Notes: generated by a model from the sequence alone, not told the origin. Counted from the first letter of the stretch, positions 40,988 through 50,455 are shown. The stretch is 55,661 nucleotides of DNA from Planctomycetota bacterium (GCA_022614705.1 JAKEIB010000135.1:1-55661); one strand, 5' to 3'. Numbers and translations are program-made.

Positions 40988-42203
40988 CAAAAGCTTCAAA
41001 AATCGTTCCGCGACCTGGCAGGCGTACCTGCGGCCCGATGGCCGCAAGGGCATCCGCAACCTCGTGCTAGTTGTGTACACGGTGGAGTGCGCGAAACACG
41101 TCGCACACGCAATTGCAGCCGGCGAACGCGATACGCACGTCATCGGGTTTCCAGGCTGTTACGACAACGCATATGCCATTCGGCTCATGCTCGCGCTGGC
41201 TCGGCATCCGAATGTCGGCGCCGTGCTGGCCGTGGGGCTCGGCTGCGAGTACACGCAGCCGGAGCGGCTGGCTGCGAAAGTCAGCGAATCCGGCCGGCCG
41301 ACCGAATGGTTTTACATTCAGCAGAGCGGCGGTACGGCTGCGAGCATTGCGAGGGGGAAAGAGATCGTCGCTCGCATGCGCGACGAGTTACGTGGCACAC
41401 GGCGCGTCGAGATGTCGCTGGGCGAACTGGTGATCGGCGCTGAGTGCGGCGGATCGGATGCGACTTCCGGGATCGCCGGCAATCCGGCCGTGGGTCGGAT
41501 GTTCGACCGGCTCGTCGACGCGGGCGGCACCGCCATCTTCGAGGAAATCGTCGAAATGATCGGTCTGCGGCAAGTGCTGGTGGACCGGGCGACGAACGCC
41601 GCTGCCGCTGAGCAATTGGTCGCCGCCTACGACAAGGCGGTCGAGTACTGCCGCGACGTGCGGCAGTGCTCCATCGCGCCCGGCAACTTCGCGGGCGGCA
41701 TCACGACGATCGAAGAAAAGAGCCTGGGCGCGTTTTCAAAATGCGGTTCGCGGCCGATTCAAGGCGTGATCAAGGTTTCTCAGCCGCCACCCTGCCCCGG
41801 CCTGTGGCTGCTGGACAGTGTCCCCGATCCGCACTTCATGCAGTTCGGCTACACCAACCCGAACGACACGGAAGGAATCATGGACCTCATCGCGGCCGGG
41901 AGCCACATCATCCTGTTTATAACCGGCCGCGGCAGCGTGATCGGTTCGCCCGTGGCGCCGCTCGTGAAAATCACGGGCAACAGCGAGACCTATCGCAACA
42001 TGTCGGACGACATCGACTTCGACGCCGGCCGGCTGCTCAGCGGCCAACGCAACCTGGACGAGCTTGGCGACGAGTTGCTTGATTTGGTGATTGATGTAGC
42101 AACGGGCACGCTCACAAAGCCCGAGCGGCTGGGCCATCGTGAGTATTTCATTACGTACAAGCACCAGGACACGCCGCCGCTAGAGATCGGCTGCCGGGCG
42201 TGA
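40980..42203 (+). CDS. Altronate/galactarate dehydratase, catalytic subunit
   Basis: 407 residues equal to the C-terminal part of UxaA/GarD. RPDGRKGIRNLVLVVYTVEC, IGAECGGSDATSGIAGNPA and CPGLWLLDSVPDP are diagnostic, with Cys available for an Fe-type site. Converts altronate to KDG or galactarate to keto-deoxyglucarate. The start ATG at 40980 overlaps the small subunit gene. Sulfolactate lyase SuyAB has the same split and is an alternative, but the uronate context favours the sugar acid. Confidence 0.87.
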   Translation: MSDKSFKNRSATWQAYLRPDGRKGIRNLVLVVYTVECAKHVAHAIAAGERDTHVIGFPGCYDNAYAIRLMLALARHPNVGAVLAVGLGCEYTQPERLAAKVSESGRPTEWFYIQQSGGTAASIARGKEIVARMRDELRGTRRVEMSLGELVIGAECGGSDATSGIAGNPAVGRMFDRLVDAGGTAIFEEIVEMIGLRQVLVDRATNAAAAEQLVAAYDKAVEYCRDVRQCSIAPGNFAGGITTIEEKSLGAFSKCGSRPIQGVIKVSQPPPCPGLWLLDSVPDPHFMQFGYTNPNDTEGIMDLIAAGSHIILFITGRGSVIGSPVAPLVKITGNSETYRNMSDDIDFDAGRLLSGQRNLDELGDELLDLVIDVATGTLTKPERLGHREYFITYKHQDTPPLEIGCRA

Positions 42204-42204
42204 G

Positions 42205-42262
42205 AGTGTAGACTTCCCGCTCCGCGGGAAGCGTGCCTCTCGCGGAGCGAGAGGCCCACACT
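42205..42262. repeat. AGTGT-ended double hairpin
   Basis: AGTGTAGACTTCCCGCTCCG, CTTCCCGC TCC GCGGGAAG and GCCTCTCGC GGA GCGAGAGGC stems, ending ACACT. It is related to 8371 and 27905 and follows the dehydratase stop. Confidence 0.75.
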
Positions 42263-42307
42263 ATCCCCTTTGCCGCTGCGGTACTCTCGGATACTCTTAT
42301 AGAATGC

Positions 42308-42391
42308 GCCGGAGTGGCGGAATTGGCAGACGCGCCAGACTCAAAATCTGGTGCCCGCAAGGGCGTGGAGGTTCAAGTCCTCTCTCCGGTA
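42308..42391 (+). tRNA. tRNA-Leu (anticodon CAA)
   Basis: 84 nt with acceptor GCCGGAG / CTCCGGT and A, anticodon stem CCAGA / TCTGG around CTCAAAA (CAA), a long variable arm GTGCCCGCAAGGGCGT, and T arm GGTTCAAGTCC. Confidence 0.96.
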
Positions 42392-42432
42392 CTGGTTCAT
42401 GTTGGTGTGGCATCGTTGCGTCTAAATTAACG

Positions 42433-42511
42433 CGGCAGAGGGCCTAGGGCGGAGAGCTGAGGGCCAGAATCAGATTGCTGGCTCTCAGCCCTCAGCTCTC
42501 TGCCCTCCGCC
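42433..42511. repeat. GGAGAGCTGAGGGCCAG palindrome in the actA leader
   Basis: GGGCGGAGAGCTGAGGGCCA and CTCAGCCCTCAGCTCTCTGC form inverted arms about 35 bp long. It ends 20 nt before the actA start, so it may influence operon expression. Confidence 0.8.
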
Positions 42512-42531
42512 ATCGCAGCAACGCCCGACCG

Positions 42532-43182
42532 ATGCCGCAGATTTTTCATCCCAGCATGAACACGATCTCGCGCGCCACCATCTTTGGCGCGGTGTTCATT
42601 CTGGCGGTGCTGATTTGGCTGATGATGACCATCGTGCGCTCGCCGTATGTGAGCGGTGTGGGCGTTATCCGGTCGCAGCCGGTGCCGTTCAGTCATGAGC
42701 ACCACGTGGCCGAGGCGGGCATCGATTGCCGTTATTGCCACACAAGCGTCGAGCAGTCGTCGTTCGCGGGCATTCCGCCCACGCAGACGTGCATGAACTG
42801 CCACAGTCAACTTTGGACCGAAAGTCCGATGTTGGAGCCCGTGCGGGCGAGTTACCAAAAGGACAAGCCGCTGGTGTGGAACCGCGTCCACGACCTGCCC
42901 GACTTCGCGTACTTCTATCACAACATTCACGTCGAGCGCGGCGTGGCGTGCACGACGTGTCATGGCCAACTGGCCGAGATGCCGCTCACTTGGAAGACAT
43001 CGACGTTGTACATGGAGTGGTGTCTTGAGTGTCACCGCGATCCGGAGAAGCGCATTGGGCCGCTGGCGGCCGTGTTCGCTTCCGCGGGCGTTCCGTCGCC
43101 GATTATCAGCTTCGAGCCGCATGCCGATTGGAAAAACGCCCGTTGCGCACTGCTGACCAATTGTTCCGTCTGTCATCACTGA
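42532..43182 (+). CDS. actA: Alternative complex III subunit ActA, pentaheme cytochrome c
   Basis: 216 residues. One N-terminal membrane helix (IFGAVFILAVLIWLMMTIV) anchors a domain with five CxxCH haem sites: CRYCH, CMNCH, CTTCH, CLECH and CSVCH. ActA carries electrons in the quinol:cytochrome c oxidoreductase. The ATG at 42532 is the first in a sensible place. First gene of actABCDEF. Confidence 0.93.
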   Translation: MPQIFHPSMNTISRATIFGAVFILAVLIWLMMTIVRSPYVSGVGVIRSQPVPFSHEHHVAEAGIDCRYCHTSVEQSSFAGIPPTQTCMNCHSQLWTESPMLEPVRASYQKDKPLVWNRVHDLPDFAYFYHNIHVERGVACTTCHGQLAEMPLTWKTSTLYMEWCLECHRDPEKRIGPLAAVFASAGVPSPIISFEPHADWKNARCALLTNCSVCHH

Positions 43183-43206
43183 AAATCGACGGAGACAAGA
43201 ACGGTT

Positions 43207-43322
43207 AGCCACGAAGAGGCACGAAAAGACACAAAAAACAGGAGGAGGATACGAAACTTCTGAAGATGTCTACGGGCGGTAGTCTCTTTGGGTTTTTGTG
43301 ATTTTTGTGCCTTTTTGTGGCT
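43207..43322. mobile_element. 116-bp element with GCCACGAAGAGGCACGAAAA-type ends
   Basis: The left end AGCCACGAAGAGGCACGAAA and the right end, whose reverse complement is AAGCCACAAAAAGGCACAAA, are imperfect 30-bp inverted repeats. Noncoding, between actA and actB. Confidence 0.6.
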
Positions 43323-43368
43323 TCGGAAGAATTGTTAATGATCTTCCATCATCGTTAAATCTGTCACC

Positions 43369-46300
43369 ATGAACGCATTTTGGGGAAAATCGTCGGCCGA
43401 TCCGCGACTGCCGATTATTGGGCAGGCGGTTGCGTCCGGTGCCCGCAGTGAGAGTGCTTCGTCGCGGCCGAGCGTTCGCGAGTGGGTGCATGATGAGGGG
43501 ATGTTGCGATCGTTGGGTCCCGAATTTGCCGAGTATGCCGATCTGCCTCCGGACGAGCCAACGCGGCGGCACTTTTTGCAAATCATGGGCGCGTCCATGG
43601 CGCTCGCCACGGCGAGCGGCTGTGTTAATCAGCCGCAGGAGACGATCGTTCCGTACGTGCGGCCGCCGGAGCAACTGGTGCCGGGCAAGCCGCTGTACTA
43701 TGCGACGGCGATGACTCTGGCCGGCGGGAGCCTGGGCCTGTTGGTCGAAACGCACATGGGCCGGCCGACCAAAGTGGAAGGCAACCCGCTGCATCCGGCC
43801 GTGCCGGAAGCGATGCCGGCGGCCAGCCGCGTCGCGCCGGCTGACGTGCTGCGATTCGGCGCGACAGACGCGTTTGCTCAAGCGGTTATGCTGTCGCTGT
43901 ACGATCCGGATCGTTCGCAAACGATCTTGCGTAACGGCCAGATCGACACGTGGGAAACGCTGTACTCGGAGCTGCGGACCGCGTTGGAACGGCTGGCGCC
44001 AGGCGGCGGCCAAGGGCTGCGACTCCTCACCGAGCCCGTGCTCTCACCGACGTTGGCAGGCCAGATACAGCAGCTTCTGACCCAATTTCCCAACGCGCGC
44101 TGGCACCAATACGAACCAATACACGACGACAATGTATTGGCTGGCGCTCGGCTGGCGTTCGGTGACGATGTGGGCATCAACTATCTCAACGCACCGCAGG
44201 TAGTGCTTTCACTGGACGCCGATTGCTTCGGCGACGGCCCATCGCGGCTGCAGTTGGCGCGCAAGATTCGTGGACAAGTGCCGAAGGCGAGCGGCGCCGC
44301 GCTACCGCGTCTGTATGTCGTCGAAAGCAGCTCGACGATCACTGGGACTGTGGCCGATCACCGACTGCCGGTTAGTCCGCGCGGCGTGGTCGCTTTCGCA
44401 CTTGCTGTAGCGCGGGAAGTGGGATTGGGAGTGAGTGGCGGCGAAGATTACGTCGGCGCGGAAAAGAAAATTCCACAGAATTGGGTCGACACAGTTGTTC
44501 AAGATTTGACGAGCTCGCGTGGCCGAAGCGTCGTGATTGCTGGTCGGGGCCAACCGCCGGTGGTTCATGCGGTTGCTCACTGGCTCAATTTCTCGCTTGG
44601 CAACGTTGGGCAGACCGTTGAGTATCGCGCGCCGATCTTAGTGCGATCGGAGTCGGTCGTTGCATCGATCGGCGAGCTAGCGCGAGCGATCCACGCGAAA
44701 GAGGTCGAGGCGCTTGTGATCCTTGGCGGCAATCCGGCTTACAATGCGCCGGTCGATACGAAGTTTGCAGACGCGCTGGCAACGGTACCGTTCGCGCTGC
44801 ATTTGTCGCAGTACGTGGACGAGACATCGGCTCGGTGCAAGTGGCACATTTCCGAGGCCCATCTGTTCGAGTCGTGGAGCGACACGCGGGCGGTGGACGG
44901 CACAGCATCGATTGTCCAGCCGCTCATTGCACCGCTGTACGAGGGCAAGACGGCGCACGAGCTCCTCGCTGCGTTGTCCGGCAGCCCCGCTTCTTCGTCC
45001 CACGACTTAGTGCGCGGCTATTGGCAGCAACGACTGAGTGCGACGGACGGTAGCCGCGACTTCGAGCGGCTATGGAAGACGGCGCTGCACGATGGTGTCA
45101 TGGCCGGCACGCAAAGTGACGTGCGAACGCCTGCGCTGACTGCTGATTTCAACGACGTGATCGCCGCGCAGGTCGCGCCGGTCTTTGCGGCGACGGTTTC
45201 GAAATTACCGCAGATTTCGTTTCGACCCGATTCCTCGGTTTGGGACGGCCGCTTCGCCAACAGTGGTTGGCTGCAGGAATTGCCGCGGCCGTTGACCAAG
45301 CTCACCTGGGACAATGCCGTGCTCATTAGTCCGCGCACTGCAGATGAGCACAGAATCCGAACCGGAGACGTCATCGCGGTTAGCGCGGGAGATCAAAGCG
45401 TGGAGCTACCCGCGTTCGTGGTGCCTGGGCACCCGGACCAGACGCTCACGCTTCACCTGGGCTACGGCCGGCAGCGCGCCGGCCGCGTCGGAAACGGCGT
45501 GGGTGCCGATGTTTATCCGTTACGTAGAGGTTCAGCAAGCTGGTTCGCGGACGTAACGGAAATCCGCAACACGGGCCGCACGGCCGAGCTTGCTACAACG
45601 CAGCATCATCACCACATGGCCGGTCGCGAGCTGGTTCGCGCCGGCACGCTCGCGGAGTTTCGCGAGGCGCCCGATCACCCCGCGTTTATGGCCGCGCACG
45701 GCCACGCCGAGCCGCACAGTTCGATGTATCCGGAGCGGGCATACGACGGTTACAAGTGGGGCATGGTCGTCAACCAGTCGGCGTGCATCGGCTGCAATGC
45801 GTGCGTGGTCGCCTGCCAGTCGGAGAACAACATTCCGGTGGTCGGCAAGGACCAGGTGTGGCGCGGTCGCGAGATGCACTGGCTGAGGATCGATAGCTAC
45901 TATCACGACCGAGAGGACGAGCCGGCCAATCCGACCGTTTATCATCAGCCGGTGATGTGTGTGCATTGCGAGTTGGCGCCGTGCGAGCCCGTGTGTCCCG
46001 TCGCGGCGACGACCCACAGCGACGAGGGGCTCAACGAGATGACGTACAATCGCTGCATCGGCACGCGGTACTGCTCGAACAACTGTCCGTACAAAGTGCG
46101 ACGATTCAATTTTTTCGACTACAACGGCGAGTTGCGCGAAGACAAAACGATGCAGCTGCGACCGAATCCGGACGTGACGATTCGCAGCCGCGGGGTGATG
46201 GAAAAGTGTACGTACTGCGTGCAGCGGATCAACGCGGCGCGGATCGCGGCCGACATCGAGGGCCGGCAAATTCGCGACGGAGAGATTCTCACCGCCTGCC

Positions 46301-46473
46301 AGGCCGCGTGCCCCACGCAGGCGCTTACCTTCGGCAATTTGAACGACGAGCAGAGCGAAGTCCGACAATTATCGGAAAGCAGCCTCAACTACGCGCTGTT
46401 GGGCGAGCTCAACACGCGGCCACGAACAACCTACCTGGCCGTTGTGCGCAATCCGCACGGCGCGATGGAATGA
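43369..46473 (+). CDS. actB: Alternative complex III subunit ActB (molybdopterin-oxidoreductase-like with Fe-S domain)
   Basis: 1034 residues. A twin-arginine-type signal (PTRRHFLQIMGASMALATAS) is followed by a long molybdopterin-like region without obvious cofactor ligation. From residue about 806 is a four-cluster ferredoxin domain: CIGCNACVVACQSENN, CVHCELAPCEPVCP, CIGTRYCSNNCPYK and CTYCVQRINAARI. This fused arrangement is specific to ActB. It lies on the outer side and passes electrons between quinol and ActA/ActE. Confidence 0.94.
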   Translation: MNAFWGKSSADPRLPIIGQAVASGARSESASSRPSVREWVHDEGMLRSLGPEFAEYADLPPDEPTRRHFLQIMGASMALATASGCVNQPQETIVPYVRPPEQLVPGKPLYYATAMTLAGGSLGLLVETHMGRPTKVEGNPLHPAVPEAMPAASRVAPADVLRFGATDAFAQAVMLSLYDPDRSQTILRNGQIDTWETLYSELRTALERLAPGGGQGLRLLTEPVLSPTLAGQIQQLLTQFPNARWHQYEPIHDDNVLAGARLAFGDDVGINYLNAPQVVLSLDADCFGDGPSRLQLARKIRGQVPKASGAALPRLYVVESSSTITGTVADHRLPVSPRGVVAFALAVAREVGLGVSGGEDYVGAEKKIPQNWVDTVVQDLTSSRGRSVVIAGRGQPPVVHAVAHWLNFSLGNVGQTVEYRAPILVRSESVVASIGELARAIHAKEVEALVILGGNPAYNAPVDTKFADALATVPFALHLSQYVDETSARCKWHISEAHLFESWSDTRAVDGTASIVQPLIAPLYEGKTAHELLAALSGSPASSSHDLVRGYWQQRLSATDGSRDFERLWKTALHDGVMAGTQSDVRTPALTADFNDVIAAQVAPVFAATVSKLPQISFRPDSSVWDGRFANSGWLQELPRPLTKLTWDNAVLISPRTADEHRIRTGDVIAVSAGDQSVELPAFVVPGHPDQTLTLHLGYGRQRAGRVGNGVGADVYPLRRGSASWFADVTEIRNTGRTAELATTQHHHHMAGRELVRAGTLAEFREAPDHPAFMAAHGHAEPHSSMYPERAYDGYKWGMVVNQSACIGCNACVVACQSENNIPVVGKDQVWRGREMHWLRIDSYYHDREDEPANPTVYHQPVMCVHCELAPCEPVCPVAATTHSDEGLNEMTYNRCIGTRYCSNNCPYKVRRFNFFDYNGELREDKTMQLRPNPDVTIRSRGVMEKCTYCVQRINAARIAADIEGRQIRDGEILTACQAACPTQALTFGNLNDEQSEVRQLSESSLNYALLGELNTRPRTTYLAVVRNPHGAME

Positions 46474-46490
46474 GTGAAATCTTGGGGGCT

Positions 46491-46548
46491 GTCACCCCGA
46501 GGTCCTCCGAGGGGTCCGGCCAGATTCCTCGGAGGACCTCGGAATGAC
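46491..46548. repeat. CCCCGAGGTCCTCCGAGG palindrome at the actB-actC junction
   Basis: Same family as 30237 and 52828. The right arm CTCGGAATGACAG is followed by a second CTCGGAATGACAA at 46561-46573, whose ATG is the probable actC start. Confidence 0.9.
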
Positions 46549-46566
46549 AGTGATGTGGGCCTCGGA

Positions 46567-47937
46567 ATGACAACCGGAACGAAAGACGACACCAATTCCG
46601 ACTCGCTGTTGTCGCGCGAACACAGCTTCGCCAGCGTGACCGATAAGATCGCGTCGATCGTGCTCGCGCGGCGGCTGAAGCGCGGCTGGATCGTCGGGCT
46701 TTTGATCTCGTTCGCGCTCACGATGCTGCTTTTCCTTTCGGTGGCGTGGCTATTTGCCAAAGGAGTCGGGATTTGGGGCATCGCAATTCCGGTCGCGTGG
46801 GGATTTGCAATCGTGAATTTCGTGTGGTGGGTGGGCATTGGCCACGCGGGCACACTGATTTCGGCGATTCTGTTGCTACTCAAGCAGGAATGGCGCACGT
46901 CGATCAATCGCTTTGCGGAAGCGATGACACTGTTCGCGGTCGCGTGCGCGGCGCTATTTCCGCTGCTGCACCTTGGCCGGCCGCAATTCTTCTATTGGAT
47001 GGCGCCCTACCCCAGTACGATGGGCGTGTGGCCGCAGTTTCGCAGCCCGCTGATTTGGGATTTTTTTGCCGTCGGCACGTACGCAACCGCATCGCTGCTG
47101 TTTTGGTACGTCGGATTGATCCCCGACCTGGCAACGCTGCGCGATCGCTCAAAGCGCCGCTTCCCGCAAGTCGCGTACGGCATTCTGGCGATGGGGTGGC
47201 GCGGGTCGGCCCGACATTGGCGGCGTTACCAGGACGCCTACTTGTTGCTCGCCGCGCTGGCTACGCCGCTGGTGGTTTCGGTGCATAGCGTAGTGAGCTT
47301 TGATTTCGCGACGGGGATCGTGCCCGGGTGGCACAGCACGGTGTTTCCGCCGTACTTCGTCGCGGGAGCTATCTATTCCGGCTTCGCGATGGTGCTGACG
47401 ATCGCCATTCCGCTGCGCGCCGCCTACGGCCTGCGCGACTTCATCACCGACCGCCACCTCGACAACATGGCCAAGGTGATGCTTGCGAGCGGGCTGATTG
47501 TTGCCTACGGGTACCTGACGGAAACGTTCACGGCGTGGTACAGCGGGCACGAATCGGAGTGGTTTTCGGTCGTGAACCGCGCGACAGGTCCTTATGCATT
47601 TTTGTTCTGGCTGTTGATTGCGTGCAACATCGTGATTCCGCAGCTGCTATGGTTTGCCAATGTGCGGCGTAATGTTTATGCCCTGTTCGCTCTGTCGCTG
47701 GTGATCAACCTGGGTATGTGGCTCGAGCGGTTCATCATCGTCGTCGTAAGCCTGCACAAGGACTTTCTGCCCTCGTCGTGGGATATTTACGTCCCGACAT
47801 TTTGGGATTGGTCGACGTTTATCGGTACGATCGGGCTGTTCACCGCATTGATGTTTTTGTTCATTCGACTGCTGCCGGTGATTTCGATCTTTGAGATGCG
47901 CGAGATGGTGGAAGAGTCGCACGGGGAATCCTCATGA
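46567..47937 (+). CDS. actC: Alternative complex III subunit ActC (NrfD-like quinol-binding)
   Basis: Integral-membrane protein of 456 residues and ten helices (WIVGLLISFALTMLLFLSVA; AIPVAWGFAIVNFVWWVGIG; HAGTLISAILLLL; PLLHLGRPQFFYWM). The NrfD/PsrC family member that binds quinol. The ATG at 46567 (MTTGTKDDTNS) is preferred; the frame to 46474 is repeat-encoded. Stop overlaps actD start (ATGA). Confidence 0.92.
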   Translation: MTTGTKDDTNSDSLLSREHSFASVTDKIASIVLARRLKRGWIVGLLISFALTMLLFLSVAWLFAKGVGIWGIAIPVAWGFAIVNFVWWVGIGHAGTLISAILLLLKQEWRTSINRFAEAMTLFAVACAALFPLLHLGRPQFFYWMAPYPSTMGVWPQFRSPLIWDFFAVGTYATASLLFWYVGLIPDLATLRDRSKRRFPQVAYGILAMGWRGSARHWRRYQDAYLLLAALATPLVVSVHSVVSFDFATGIVPGWHSTVFPPYFVAGAIYSGFAMVLTIAIPLRAAYGLRDFITDRHLDNMAKVMLASGLIVAYGYLTETFTAWYSGHESEWFSVVNRATGPYAFLFWLLIACNIVIPQLLWFANVRRNVYALFALSLVINLGMWLERFIIVVVSLHKDFLPSSWDIYVPTFWDWSTFIGTIGLFTALMFLFIRLLPVISIFEMREMVEESHGESS

Positions 47938-48473
47938 GCATGACGACTGAAAACTTCGGCTTGCTGGCCGAGTTCGTCGAGCCCGACGAGCTTGTGGAGG
48001 CGACCGCGCGCATTTACGACACCGGGTACCGCGACTTCGAAGCGTACGCGCCGATGCCGGTCGAAGGGTTGCCCGAGGCGGTCGGTTTCCCGCGCAGCCG
48101 GATGCCGCTGGTCGTGCTGATTGGCGGGGTCGTCGGCTGTTTGACCGGTTTCGGCATGCAGTACTATCTCACCGTGATTGACTATCCGCTGAACATTGGC
48201 GGCCGGCCGCTGAACAGCTGGCCGTCGTTCGTGCCCGTGGTATTCGAACTGACGGTGCTGTTTGCGGCGTTATCGGCGGTGCTGGGCATGTTGGCGATGA
48301 ACGGGCTGCCGCGGCCGCATCATCCGCTGTTCGGCGTGCCGCAGTTCGATCGCGTGACGCAGGATCGATTCTTCGTTTGCATCCGGCGCACCGATCCGTT
48401 GTTCCACGAGCAAACGACTCGCGAATTCCTTCAGCGGCTGGGAGCTAAAGAGGTCATCGATGTGCCGCTGTAG
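47934..48473 (+). CDS. actD: Alternative complex III subunit ActD (DUF3341)
   Basis: 179 residues with FGLLAEFVEPDELVEATARI at the N-terminus, two membrane helices (LVVLIGGVVGCLTGFGMQYY; FELTVLFAALSAVLGMLAM) and a C-terminal DRFFVCIRRTDPLF. Family DUF3341. ATG overlaps the actC stop. Confidence 0.92.
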   Translation: MSMTTENFGLLAEFVEPDELVEATARIYDTGYRDFEAYAPMPVEGLPEAVGFPRSRMPLVVLIGGVVGCLTGFGMQYYLTVIDYPLNIGGRPLNSWPSFVPVVFELTVLFAALSAVLGMLAMNGLPRPHHPLFGVPQFDRVTQDRFFVCIRRTDPLFHEQTTREFLQRLGAKEVIDVPL

Positions 48474-49104
48474 ATACCTATATCAATGTTTGTTTGTGAC
48501 GGCGTGTTTCGCCGCCGGATGCGCGCAGGAGATGGCGGACCAGCCGCGGTACGAGCCGCTGGAGCCGCTTACGCTGCCAGAAGGCGTGGAGTCGCTTGGC
48601 CCCATGAAGGGAACGGTTGCCCGCGGCCAATTGCAGCTTGACGACGCGTATTTTACAGGCAAGGAGCAAGATCTGTTCGTGACTGAGATCCCGGCTCGCA
48701 CCTTTAACGGCACGAGCATGGAGAAGCTGCTCGCGCGCGGGCAGCAACGATTCGTTGTAGTGTGTTCGCATTGTCACGGGCAGGTTGGCGGCGGCACGGG
48801 CGGAAGTGAAGAGATGCGCGAGCTGGTGGGAATGGTCGTGCAGCGCGGGTTTCCGTCGCCGCCCACTTTTCATCAACCGCGCCTGCGCGACTTGCCGATC
48901 GGCTACCTTTACGATGTGATCACGAATGGATTTGGCCGGATGCCGGCTCATGGGTATATGGTCGTGCCCCAAGATCGTTGGGCGATCACGGCCTACATTC
49001 GCGCGCTGCAGTTCAGTCAAAACGCGCCGCGCGACCAACTGGCGCCGCAGGATGTGCGGCAGCTCGAATCGCAGGCCGCAACTGGTAAGACCGCGAGTAT
49101 GTAG
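48460..49104 (+). CDS. actE: Alternative complex III subunit ActE, monohaem cytochrome c lipoprotein
   Basis: 214 residues. The signal MCRCRYLYQCLFVTACFAAG ends in a lipobox Cys. The haem site is CSHCHGQVGGG and the axial Met lies in GFGRMPAHGYMV. Overlaps actD by 14 nt. Its TAG stop at 49102 is the first three bases of the MITE-like element end. Confidence 0.92.
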   Translation: MCRCRYLYQCLFVTACFAAGCAQEMADQPRYEPLEPLTLPEGVESLGPMKGTVARGQLQLDDAYFTGKEQDLFVTEIPARTFNGTSMEKLLARGQQRFVVVCSHCHGQVGGGTGGSEEMRELVGMVVQRGFPSPPTFHQPRLRDLPIGYLYDVITNGFGRMPAHGYMVVPQDRWAITAYIRALQFSQNAPRDQLAPQDVRQLESQAATGKTASM

Positions 49105-49247
49105 AAGCAGTTCCAAAACCTTGTATCCGCGAGTGCTGTCATTCTGAGCGAAGCGCAGCGTAGCGAAGAATCTCGCAGTGGGGGGCGTAGATTCTTCGGT
49201 CGCCGAGCCTCCCTCAGGATGACAGCACGGGTTTAAAACTACTTCTA
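49102..49247. mobile_element. 146-bp MITE-like element between actE and actF
   Basis: Left end TAGAAGCAGTTCCAAAACC and right end (reverse complement TAGAAGTAGTTTTAAACC) match the element at 27645-27816. The core is the GTCATTCTGAG ... CTCAGGATGACAG palindrome. The first three bases form the actE stop, and actF starts 8 bp after the right end. Confidence 0.8.
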
Positions 49248-49255
49248 GTCATCAC

Positions 49256-50455
49256 ATGGACGATTCACGCGAACCAACGACGTACCGACGCATGGGACTT
49301 AGCCTGCTGGCTGGCGCTCTGGGAGTCGGGATATGCATTGCGTTGGCCTCGCATCGGCCGGCGATTTTGTGGCGGGCGTACTTGTTGGGCGTTGTTTCAT
49401 GCTGGCTGGTGTCGATGGGTGCGGCGGGCTTGATCGCAATCGGCAATCTTACCGGCGGCAAATGGGCCGCGGCTGCTCGGCCGTATTACCTAGCCTCAAT
49501 GAAAACGTTGCCCGTCGTTGCCGCGTTGCTCGTACCGCTGGCGTTTGCGCTGGCTCAGATCTACCCCTGGACTCAGGCCAACTCGACTGGCGGCGAATCG
49601 TTTTCGGCCGCCAAAGCGGATTACCTGAGTCCGCCGTTTTTTCTCGCTCGTGCGGCCGCGTACTTGATCGTGTGGTTGTTTGTCACCCGGTGGCTGGCGA
49701 GTGTTTCGCGACTCGAGTTGCTGCCTGGAAGCACATTAGAGATGCGCCGCGCTGGCGCTTTGTCGCTGGTGCTGCTCGTGCCAACGGTGACATTCGCGGC
49801 ATTCGACTGGGTGATGTCGCTCGAGCCGCATTGGTATTCTTCGATTTTCGGCGCCGTCCTGACGGCTGGCGGCGTTGTGGCGGCACACGCACTGGCGGTG
49901 TACGGCCTCGCGCGCACGCCGGCGCGGCTTCGTCGGGCGATTGTGGACGCGGCCGCCGAGGAAGTAGTCGAGGGTGACGAGAAGCAGGTGGCGGGCCTCT
50001 TCGGCGACTTAGGCAACCTGTTGCTGGCGTTCATCATGGTATGGACGTATTTTTCGTTCTCGCAATTCCTCATCATCTGGTCCGGGAATCTGCCGAGCGA
50101 GATCGCGTGGTACGAACGACGGCTCGACGGCGGATGGCAGTTTGCGGCGCTCGGCGTCGTGGCGCTGTGTTTCGTCATGCCGTTTTTCATCCTGCTGTCG
50201 CGCGACGTGAAGCAGAACATTTGGCCGTTGGCCGTGGTGGCGATGATCGTGCTGGTCGGCTACGGACTGAACATGTACTGGACGGTCGTGCCGGCGTTTC
50301 AACCCGTAAATACCGAGGAGCTGCTGGCGAGCGCCGGCGCCATGCTTACGTTGGGCGGGTTGTGGTCGGCATTGAACGCGTGGCAGCTTGGCCGGCTACT
50401 GCGAACGCATTTCGGTGGCGCGATTGACCGATCCCGCGGGCAAGAGAGGTGCTAA
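49256..50455 (+). CDS. actF: Alternative complex III subunit ActF (NrfD-like)
   Basis: 399 residues and about ten helices (AYLLGVVSCWLVSMGAAGLI; LPVVAALLVPLAFALAQIYPW; LVLLVPTVTFAAFDWVMSLE). FDWVMSLEPHWYSSIFGA and FSFSQFLIIWSGNLPSEIAWY are typical ActF blocks. Second NrfD-like membrane subunit of the complex. Confidence 0.9.
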   Translation: MDDSREPTTYRRMGLSLLAGALGVGICIALASHRPAILWRAYLLGVVSCWLVSMGAAGLIAIGNLTGGKWAAAARPYYLASMKTLPVVAALLVPLAFALAQIYPWTQANSTGGESFSAAKADYLSPPFFLARAAAYLIVWLFVTRWLASVSRLELLPGSTLEMRRAGALSLVLLVPTVTFAAFDWVMSLEPHWYSSIFGAVLTAGGVVAAHALAVYGLARTPARLRRAIVDAAAEEVVEGDEKQVAGLFGDLGNLLLAFIMVWTYFSFSQFLIIWSGNLPSEIAWYERRLDGGWQFAALGVVALCFVMPFFILLSRDVKQNIWPLAVVAMIVLVGYGLNMYWTVVPAFQPVNTEELLASAGAMLTLGGLWSALNAWQLGRLLRTHFGGAIDRSRGQERC

